A DNA stretch of 19,209 nucleotides from CAZGAH01 sp964523295 (lineage in GTDB: Bacteria; Desulfobacterota; Desulfovibrionia; Desulfovibrionales; Desulfovibrionaceae): contig CAZGAH010000083.1 in NCBI GenBank assembly GCA_964523295.1, forward strand, positions 1 through 19,209, given 5' to 3'. This document shows, piece after piece, positions 13,774 to 19,209 of this stretch; positions within the stretch are counted from its first letter, which is position 1, and each line of letters opens with the position of its first letter. The position numbers and the translations under genes are program-made. The notes below the pieces were generated by a model. It did not search any database. It worked only from the letters and a program-made list of their open reading frames with translations, and was not told the origin of the DNA.

Positions 13774-16470
13774 ATGACGCACGAGCTGTTTTCTCCGCAA
13801 GCCGTTCTCGAACCCCCTGCCGAGCCGGCGCCGTTCAAGCTGACGCCAATGTTCGAGCAGTACTTGAACAATAAGGCCGAACACCCGGACGCCCTGTTGT
13901 TTTTTCGCATGGGGGATTTCTACGAATTGTTTTTTGAAGACGCCGTCACGGCCGCGCGCGAGCTGAACATTGCGCTGACCTGCCGCAATCCCAACGCCGA
14001 GACCAAAGTGCCCATGTGCGGCGTTCCGCATCACTCGGTGGACAGCTATCTCGGCCAGCTGCTCAAAAAAGGCTACACCATCGCCATCTGCGACCAGATG
14101 GAGGACCCCAAGCAGGCCAAAGGTCTGGTCAAGCGGGCCGTCACGCGCGTGCTGACTCCCGGCACCGTAATCGACGACCTCAATCTTGACTCCAAGGAGC
14201 ACAACTATCTCGCCGCCCTGTTCTGGAGCGAAGCCCGCGGCGCCGGCGGAGCGACCTGGCTGGACTTTTCCACGGGCGACTGGTCCGGACTCCAGAGCAA
14301 GAAGCACGACGAACTCTGGCAATGGACCGTCAAAATGGGGCCGCGCGAGTTGCTGCTGACCGAAGAGCAGGAAATACCGTCCTTTTTTTCCCAGACCGGC
14401 GTTCGCGTCAACCGCCTTTCGTCCAAGACCTTTTTCGATCAGGCCCGCGCCCGGGAGCGCATTCTGCACGTGCAGGCCGTGGCCAGTCTCGCGGTGCTCG
14501 ACCTCGAAGACAAGCCCGAGTTGACGCGCGCCTGCGGCGCCGTGCTCGGCTATCTGACCCAGACCCAGAAGCAGGACATCGCGCCGCTCAATGCCTTTGT
14601 CCCGCTCAATCTCAGCCGGCATCTGCTCATCGACGAGCTGACCGAGCGTAACCTGGAGCTGTTCCGTTGCCTGGACGGAAGGACCGGGCCCGGCACCTTG
14701 CGCCACGTCCTGGATCGCACGCTGACGCCCATGGGCGGGCGCCTCCTCGAAGAACGGCTCCGGCATCCCTGGCGCGACGTTGCGATCATCGAAAAAAATC
14801 AGGACATGGTCGATTTTTTTGTCTCCAGGGACTCCGTGCGGGACACCCTGCGCCAGTGGCTGGACCAGGTCTACGACCTCGAGCGGCTGAGCACCCGCAT
14901 CGCCATGGGACGCGCCAGCCCCAAGGACTTCGCGGCCCTGCGTCAGTCCCTGCGCGCCCTGCCCCTCGTGCGCGAGATGCTCAAGTTCAGCGAAGACGAG
15001 CTGCCGCAGGCCCTGGGCGAGCAGCTTGCCGGCTGGGACGATCTGCCCGACGTGCTCGAGCTGCTGGAGCGTTCGCTCGTGGAAACGCCGCCCGCGGTCA
15101 TTACCGAAGGCGGGCTGTTCCGCCTGGGTTTTCTTCCCGAACTCGACGAACTCATCGACCTGGCCGAGCATGGCGAGGCGCGGTTGCGCGAGCTGCTGGA
15201 GACCGAGCAGCAGGAGTCCAGGCTGCCCCGGCTCAAATTGGGATATAATAAAGTATTCGGCTACTATTTCGAGTTACCGCGTACGCAGTCCGATCAGGCG
15301 CCCTACCACTTCATCCGGCGTCAGACCCTGGCCAACTGCGAGCGGTTCACCACGCCCGCCCTGAAAGAGCTGGAAGAGCGGCTCATTTCCGCGGTCGAGC
15401 GGCGCAAAACAATGGAATACGAGCTGTTCCAGGAACTGCGCGACACGGTCGCCCAGGCCCGGACCCGGATGCTGTACATGGCCGGCGCTCTGGCGGGTCT
15501 GGATTACTGGCAGTCGCTGGCGGACGTGGCCCGCCGCCGGGGCTGGTCACGACCGACGCTGCATCCCGGTCTCGAAGTCCGCATCATCGCCGGCAGACAT
15601 CCCGTCGTCGAGGCCTTCCAGGGCGAGGCGAACTTTATTCCCAACGACCTGATCATGGACGAGGACAAGCGGATCCTGCTCATCACCGGACCGAACATGG
15701 CCGGTAAGTCCACGGTCCTGCGCCAGTGCGCGCTGATCTGCGTCCTGGCTCAGATCGGTTCGTTCGTCCAGGCCAGCGAGGCCGTCCTCGGCCTTGCCGA
15801 TCGCATCTTCTCCGGCGTCGGCGCCTCGGACAACCTGGCCCAGGGGCAGAGCACCTTTATGGTCGAAATGACCGAAACCGCCCGCATTCTGCGTCAGGCA
15901 ACCCGCCGCAGTCTGATCATTCTCGACGAAATCGGCCGCGGTACGAGCACCTTCGACGGTCTGGCCCTGGCCTGGGCCGTGGTCGAGGAGCTTGCCGGCC
16001 GCGGACCCGGCGGCATCCGTACTCTGTTCGCTACGCACTACCACGAACTCACCGCCCTGGAAGGCACGCTGAACGGCGTTCGCAACATGAATATCGCGGT
16101 CAAGGAATGGGGCGGCGAAATCGTGTTTCTCCGCCGCCTGGTGCCCGGGCCTTCGGATCGCAGCTACGGAATCGAGGTAGCACGACTTGCCGGGGTGCCC
16201 CGGCCGGTGGTACAACGCGCGCGGGAAATCCTGGCCGAACTGGAAAAGAAATCCCGCGAGGCGCAGGAACGGCTGGATGCGCACGTTGCCGCCCAGACGC
16301 TGCTCCCGGGATTGCGCCTGCCCAAGGCCGCCGGCGCCAACGAGGACGCTTCGACCGATACGCCCGCTCCGGCGCCCCTGCTCGACGAGCTGCGCGCCAC
16401 CGACCTCGACGCCCTGGCGCCGTTGCAGGCCCTGAACCTTCTGCACAGCTGGAAAGCCAAATGGGGGTAA
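13774..16470 (+). CDS. mutS: DNA mismatch repair protein MutS
   Basis: MutS binds mismatches and small loops and starts methyl-independent or methyl-directed repair through MutL. The protein has 898 residues with an N-terminal tail of about 24 before TPMFEQYLNNK. The mismatch-reading Phe-x-Glu is F49-Y50-E51 in MGDFYELF. Connector, lever and clamp regions follow (GYNKVFGYYFE). The ATPase has Walker A GPNMAGKST (639-647), GASDNLAQGQSTFMVEM, Walker B and signature ILDEIGRGTSTFDG, and ATHYHEL. The C-terminal end, LNLLHSWKAKWG, follows a linker (about 845-875) typical of the family. It is intact and of ordinary length. Translation is probably coupled to lapB (5 bp upstream) and to the lipoprotein gene (5 bp downstream). 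Confidence 0.97.
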   Translation: MTHELFSPQAVLEPPAEPAPFKLTPMFEQYLNNKAEHPDALLFFRMGDFYELFFEDAVTAARELNIALTCRNPNAETKVPMCGVPHHSVDSYLGQLLKKGYTIAICDQMEDPKQAKGLVKRAVTRVLTPGTVIDDLNLDSKEHNYLAALFWSEARGAGGATWLDFSTGDWSGLQSKKHDELWQWTVKMGPRELLLTEEQEIPSFFSQTGVRVNRLSSKTFFDQARARERILHVQAVASLAVLDLEDKPELTRACGAVLGYLTQTQKQDIAPLNAFVPLNLSRHLLIDELTERNLELFRCLDGRTGPGTLRHVLDRTLTPMGGRLLEERLRHPWRDVAIIEKNQDMVDFFVSRDSVRDTLRQWLDQVYDLERLSTRIAMGRASPKDFAALRQSLRALPLVREMLKFSEDELPQALGEQLAGWDDLPDVLELLERSLVETPPAVITEGGLFRLGFLPELDELIDLAEHGEARLRELLETEQQESRLPRLKLGYNKVFGYYFELPRTQSDQAPYHFIRRQTLANCERFTTPALKELEERLISAVERRKTMEYELFQELRDTVAQARTRMLYMAGALAGLDYWQSLADVARRRGWSRPTLHPGLEVRIIAGRHPVVEAFQGEANFIPNDLIMDEDKRILLITGPNMAGKSTVLRQCALICVLAQIGSFVQASEAVLGLADRIFSGVGASDNLAQGQSTFMVEMTETARILRQATRRSLIILDEIGRGTSTFDGLALAWAVVEELAGRGPGGIRTLFATHYHELTALEGTLNGVRNMNIAVKEWGGEIVFLRRLVPGPSDRSYGIEVARLAGVPRPVVQRAREILAELEKKSREAQERLDAHVAAQTLLPGLRLPKAAGANEDASTDTPAPAPLLDELRATDLDALAPLQALNLLHSWKAKWG

Positions 16471-16475
16471 CCACC

Positions 16476-16931
16476 ATGCGCTCCGACCGTCCGCTCCGCC
16501 TCCTTTTCACCGCCGTTCTCGTCCTCCTGGCCTGTGCAGCGCTCACGCTTCCAGGCTGCGGCAAAAAGTCCTGGCCCGAGCCCAAAGCCCAGGGCGAACG
16601 CTTCGAATTCAAGGACAGCGTCGCGGAATTCAAGGATTCCTGTCTGGTGATCCGCTCGAAAATCAAGGGGAAAAGCGCCAACCTCGGCCGACTCGTGCTC
16701 GAGTTGGCCGAAATGGACGTTGCCGAGGATTGCCCGGGCTGTCCGTTTCATCCGACGCAGCAGGTCGAAATCGACCTCAAGGCCTCCAACCTCAAGCTGC
16801 GCGAACACTCCCTGCTCTTGAAGCATTGCAGCGTGACCGCCGGCAAATCCTACCGCTGGCGGCTGGTCGGCTACAACAGCTACCCCGGCCTCGCCGTGGT
16901 CACCTCGCGCGTCGGCCTGGCAACGCCCTGA
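16476..16931 (+). CDS. Small cysteine-containing lipoprotein, unknown function
   Basis: This 151-residue protein starts at ATG 16476, with GGGGGT just upstream. An alternative ATG at 16461 overlaps the mutS end and adds MGVTT. Positive residues, a Leu/Ala-rich core and lipobox LPGC (Cys28) give a clear lipoprotein signal. The mature part has Cys56, Cys86-x-x-Cys89 (DCPGCPFHP) and Cys118, and a beta-rich appearance (QVEIDLKASNLKL, YRWRLVGYNSYPG) that could be a fibronectin-III-like sandwich. I do not recognise the family. It is 5 bp from mutS, so it is co-transcribed, but a repair function is unlikely given export. It converges with the MoeA-like gene 19 bp away. Confidence 0.8.
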   Translation: MRSDRPLRLLFTAVLVLLACAALTLPGCGKKSWPEPKAQGERFEFKDSVAEFKDSCLVIRSKIKGKSANLGRLVLELAEMDVAEDCPGCPFHPTQQVEIDLKASNLKLREHSLLLKHCSVTAGKSYRWRLVGYNSYPGLAVVTSRVGLATP

Positions 16932-16950
16932 GCCCGGCGCACGGTCGCCG

Positions 16951-18549
16951 TCACGGACGCTCCAGGCACAGCCCCCCGTGCCCCAGCGGCGCGAGGTCCG
17001 CTCGTGTCAGCGGCGCGTCGGCCAGTAGCCGCGGCAGCAGCACGTCAAAGGCCGTGATCTTGAAATAGAGCCCACAGGCCGGTACGCCAATGACCCGGAC
17101 GTCGCCGACGCGCCCGAGCAGCGTCATGGCGCCGGGAAGCAGCGGCAGCCCATGGAGCATATCCCGTACGCCCGCGTCGGCCATCGCCTGCCGGGTGTTA
17201 TCGTCCGGATCCACGGACAGCCCGCCCGTCACCACCACCAGTTGCGCCCCGGCGGCAAGAAGCGCCGCGAATCCCTCAACAATCGCCTGCCTGTCGTCCG
17301 GCGCAATGCGGACGTCGATCACGCGGCAGCCGTACGCCTCGACTTTGGCCCGGATCACGGGCGCAAAACTGTCCTCCACCAACCCCTGATACACCTCGGT
17401 TCCGGTCACGAGCACGCCGACGTCGAGCTGCCGTAGCGGAAGCACCCGAAACAACGGCGCCTCGGCCAGCAGCCGCAGGGCCGCGGCATGAACCGCGCGC
17501 GGCAGGTAAAGCGGTATCGCCCGCGTGGCCGCGACCGCCGTTTCTTTCGTCACCACGCGCGCGTTACGCCGACTGGCGCACATCACCCCGGGCAATAGAT
17601 TGAAGGCCTCGAGCCGTGCGACATCGACCAGCAACAACCCCGGCCGCGCCGCCCGCAGCGTCACTTTTCCCTCCCGTGGCTCGCCCGCGGCCTGTACGCC
17701 CGCGCCGGCCATGGCCGCGGCAAAGTCCTTGGCGGCCTGGTCCTCGTGTATCCACTCCGTACGCGAGGGCTCGGATCCGACCAGAAACAGGCTTTGACGC
17801 CCCATGCGCTCCAGCCGGCCGATATCCCCGGCGCCAATGACCTGCCCGCGACGAAACGCCGCCACCTTGCTTTCGCCCGGCGCCACGCAGGTCATGTCGT
17901 GCAAGGCAGCCTGCCCCACGGCCCGCTCCAGCGGCAAGGCAGCAAGCGACGGCCGTATCAATCCGCCATCCGGGCCGACAAACGCGCTTTCGTACGGCGC
18001 CTCCCCCCGACACCCGCGGCACAGCGGCCCGTGAGCGCGCGGATACAATTCGCCGCAAAGCGGACACTCTACCACGCGGCGTTCTTCCCGGTCCGTGTCC
18101 ATCGCGCGCACGCGCACGGACGCGACAAGGTACAACCGGCTGCCGGCCTCGCAAATTTCGGCCTGAACCAGACGCCCGTCCTGCTCCTGCCGGGTCTCCG
18201 GCCGCGTAAGCCACTCCCGGAGCGCAGGCCAGGACGCAAGACCGCGCGCCTTCACCGCCACGCGCAGGCCAACGCCGCTGGCAGGCTCGAAAAGCGTAAG
18301 CGCCCAGCGTTCCAGCGTAAGCACGCGCAACCGCCCATTGCCGACGCGGCACGGCGTCCGCAAAACCACCGCCTCCGGCAACCCAAGGTCCGTTTCGCAG
18401 ATCGCATCGAACGCCGCGCCGCCAGAATACCGGCTCAACGCCGCCTCCACCAGCGCCCCCCCGAGCACCAGTGCCGTCTCAGCACCACCCCTAATCTCCC
18501 CCCTGCCCGGCTCGCCGCCCGCCGCAACACATTCGCCAAACCCGCTCAT
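16951..18549 (-). CDS. Molybdopterin-binding MoeA-like protein with degenerate FmdE-like N-terminus and zinc ribbon
   Basis: This 532-residue protein starts at ATG 18549, with GGAGGG 7 bases upstream. Residues about 22-100 resemble FmdE (ICETDLGLPEAVVL, TPCRVGNGRL, FEPASGVGLRVAV), but the HGHxCPG segment and one conserved Cys are absent. A zinc ribbon follows (CPLCG at 162-166, CRGC at 177-180). Residues about 200-370 match the MoeA N-terminal part (LPLERAVGQAALHDMT, PGESKVAAFRRGQVI). Residues about 375-515 are a MoCF/MogA-type domain (VLVTGTEVYQG, VVVTGGLSVDPDDNT, GVPACGLYF). The usual MoeA C-terminal domain is missing. The likely role is in molybdenum/tungsten cofactor handling, perhaps delivery to a formate dehydrogenase-type enzyme; this is inference. 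It stands alone, divergent from the initiator tRNA. Confidence 0.87.
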   Translation of the reverse strand: MSGFGECVAAGGEPGRGEIRGGAETALVLGGALVEAALSRYSGGAAFDAICETDLGLPEAVVLRTPCRVGNGRLRVLTLERWALTLFEPASGVGLRVAVKARGLASWPALREWLTRPETRQEQDGRLVQAEICEAGSRLYLVASVRVRAMDTDREERRVVECPLCGELYPRAHGPLCRGCRGEAPYESAFVGPDGGLIRPSLAALPLERAVGQAALHDMTCVAPGESKVAAFRRGQVIGAGDIGRLERMGRQSLFLVGSEPSRTEWIHEDQAAKDFAAAMAGAGVQAAGEPREGKVTLRAARPGLLLVDVARLEAFNLLPGVMCASRRNARVVTKETAVAATRAIPLYLPRAVHAAALRLLAEAPLFRVLPLRQLDVGVLVTGTEVYQGLVEDSFAPVIRAKVEAYGCRVIDVRIAPDDRQAIVEGFAALLAAGAQLVVVTGGLSVDPDDNTRQAMADAGVRDMLHGLPLLPGAMTLLGRVGDVRVIGVPACGLYFKITAFDVLLPRLLADAPLTRADLAPLGHGGLCLERP

Positions 18550-18739
18550 CCCGCTACCCTCCAGTCATCGCCGCAAAAACAACCACGCCCCAAACCCAAC
18601 GCCCGGCACCCTACCCCCAGCGCCCCCAAATAACCACCCCCAGGCGCCCCATCGCCGCCCCACCCAATCCTTTCGTCCCACCTTCCCCACCCTGAGAAAA
18701 GTATCTCTGAAAAATATCCACTTTTTTCCAAAAAACATC
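18550..18739. other. Spacer between the MoeA-like gene and the tRNA promoter
   Basis: No gene is present. The proximal half is strongly C-rich on the plus strand (the G-quadruplex block). The distal part (about 18690-18740) is suddenly AT-rich, with A and T tracts, where a promoter for the MoeA-like gene would be expected. I could not fit a good -35/-10 pair there. Confidence 0.6.
18588..18665 (-). other. G-rich leader with multiple potential G-quadruplexes upstream of the MoeA-like gene
   Basis: On the minus strand there are ten runs of 3-5 G within 78 bases. Run positions on the plus strand are 18588-91, 18595-97, 18602-04, 18609-11, 18614-18, 18623-27, 18637-41, 18647-50, 18658-61 and 18663-65. 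Six consecutive runs have loops of 2-4 bases, which meets the standard G3+N1-7 rule. The block sits 39-116 bases before the start codon. Confidence 0.7.
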
Positions 18740-18768
18740 TTGACTTCCCCCACCGCGAAAGCTATCTT
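18740..18768 (+). promoter_or_regulatory. Strong sigma-70-type promoter of the initiator tRNA
   Basis: TTGACT (18740-18745) is followed after exactly 17 bases by TATCTT (18763-18768). Transcription would begin near 18775, leaving a leader of about 7 bases before the tRNA. Confidence 0.75.
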
Positions 18769-18781
18769 GTCTTTCTGACGA

Positions 18782-18858
<77 letters not shown>

Positions 18859-18866
18859 AAGAAATC

Positions 18867-18902
18867 AGGGACTTAGAGGCAACTCTAGGTCCCTTTCTTT
18901 TT
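18867..18902 (+). terminator. Rho-independent terminator of the initiator tRNA
   Basis: AGGGACTTAGAG (18867-18878) and CTCTAGGTCCCT (18883-18894) form a 12-bp stem with one U-G pair and a GCAA tetraloop. The T-rich run TTCTTTTT (18895-18902) follows directly. It begins 9 bases after the CCA end. Confidence 0.92.
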
Positions 18903-18984
18903 GCCGTGTAACCATTGTGTAACTTTTTCGCCAGAATCCCCTTTTATTTCTGGTAAATACAGTACAAACAATTCCACACGTCCT

Positions 18985-19002
18985 GATTTTAAGTTTAAAA
19001 TC
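18985..19002. repeat. AT-rich 18-bp palindrome
   Basis: GATTTTAA-GT-TTAAAATC is a perfect 8-bp inverted repeat around two bases. AAGTTTAAA from its centre recurs near 19070. It could be an operator for a regulator or integrase beyond the window. Confidence 0.5.
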
Positions 19003-19030
19003 GAGGTGTTGTGATTCCAATGAGTTAAAA

Positions 19031-19041
19031 AGCTCGTCGGG
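19031..19041 (+). repeat. 11-base copy of tRNA-fMet sequence
   Basis: AGCTCGTCGGG here is identical to 18803-18813 in the D/anticodon part of the tRNA, in the same orientation, about 228 bases downstream. It is too short to be a tRNA remnant with confidence. Confidence 0.4.
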
Positions 19042-19154
19042 TTGTGGCTTATCTGTGTGGTGTTTTCGAAAAGTTTAAATATTAGTTGTGTTTACAATAG
19101 TCTACAGTGAAGAAAGCCCGAAAAAACGTATCCAAAAAATCCCCTATCTTGCTG

Positions 19155-19209
19155 TGTCAATGGGCACCCTAATGGAGCCACCCCTGGGCGCCTTAATCGA
19201 GCCAGTGGC
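19155..19209. mobile_element. Possible terminus of an IS21-like insertion sequence (cut by window end)
   Basis: After TGTCAA at 19155, two imperfect copies of a 20-base block occur with 24-base period: TGGGCACCCTAATGGAGCCA (19161-19180) and TGGGCGCCTTAATCGAGCCA (19185-19204). Ends that begin with TG and carry several spaced, imperfect direct repeats are characteristic of IS21-family elements, where IstA binds them. No transposase is visible before the window ends, so this is tentative. Confidence 0.42.

Larger units (their letters stand above)
18903..19154. other. AT-rich gene-free DNA downstream of tRNA-fMet
   Basis: No ORF of note exists on either strand. Composition falls abruptly from the GC-rich coding average. 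It contains a direct repeat GTGTAAC (18906-18912 and 18917-18923), an 18-bp palindrome and an 11-base copy of tRNA sequence, listed separately. The change in composition behind a tRNA suggests a boundary of acquired DNA, without proof. Confidence 0.5.

Noticed and set aside
13495..15171. 558-codon minus-strand open frame opposite mutS and the lapB end
   Set aside because: Despite its length it is antisense to well-conserved MutS and has no recognisable domain.
17746..18633. 295-codon plus-strand open frame opposite the MoeA-like gene
   Set aside because: It is Arg/Pro/Ala-rich with no domain and runs into the C-rich spacer. The minus-strand protein has recognisable domains.
18588..18665. CRISPR-like or microsatellite repeat
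   Set aside because: The C runs are not a regular repeat unit, and spacing and flanks vary. The G-rich strand structure is the better description.

Overview
This is a GC-rich bacterial chromosomal segment from a draft assembly: there are three runs of exactly 10 N, each inside a gene. The gene content and grouping suggest a delta-type sulfate-reducing bacterium of the Desulfovibrionales. The markers are dapL next to folK, xerD next to a DHH-CBS-poly(A)-polymerase fusion, a lapA/lapB pair in front of mutS, and an FmdE-like/MoeA-like fusion. The taxonomic call is inference, made without any database search.

Layout. (1) 217-1573 (+): a lipoprotein with three OmpA-like domains, broken by an apparent one-base frameshift in a GGGG run and by an N gap. 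(2) 1580-2485 (-): a secreted alpha/beta hydrolase, with an upstream gene-free region holding a candidate promoter, a 13-bp tandem repeat and a cluster of TTGCCA motifs. (3) 2812-5602 (-): four genes read leftward in the order dapL, folK, a small membrane YHS protein, and a TalC-type transaldolase. They lie behind a good sigma-70-like promoter. folK overlaps the dapL stop and has GTA where its start codon should be. (4) 5720-9419 (+): xerD, then a 900-residue DHH-CBS-CBS-tRNA nucleotidyltransferase fusion. (5) 9511-11025 (+): a membrane-anchored, Pro/Ser/Thr-rich OmpA-like protein. (6) 11134-16931 (+): a tight probable operon of a LOG-like (TIGR00725-type) protein, HIT hydrolase, LapA, LapB, MutS and a small lipoprotein. 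(7) 16951-18549 (-): a molybdopterin-binding MoeA-like protein with a degenerate FmdE-like N-terminus and a zinc ribbon. Its upstream leader is extremely G-rich on its own strand. (8) 18740-18902 (+): a complete initiator tRNA unit (promoter, tRNA-fMet, terminator). (9) 18903-19209: gene-free, AT-rich DNA ending in a 24-bp-period repeat that resembles the end of an IS21-like element.

Most of the window is core housekeeping: lysine/peptidoglycan precursor and folate synthesis, sugar-phosphate metabolism, chromosome dimer resolution, tRNA 3'-end maturation, mismatch repair and envelope assembly. Several genes converge on the envelope: two OmpA-type peptidoglycan-binding proteins, DapL supplying diaminopimelate, and LapA/LapB controlling lipopolysaccharide synthesis. 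I did not find a convincing undescribed defence or mobile system. The points most worth a second look are the missing folK start codon, the frameshifted triple-OmpA gene, the G-quadruplex-prone leader, and the possible island or IS boundary behind the initiator tRNA.
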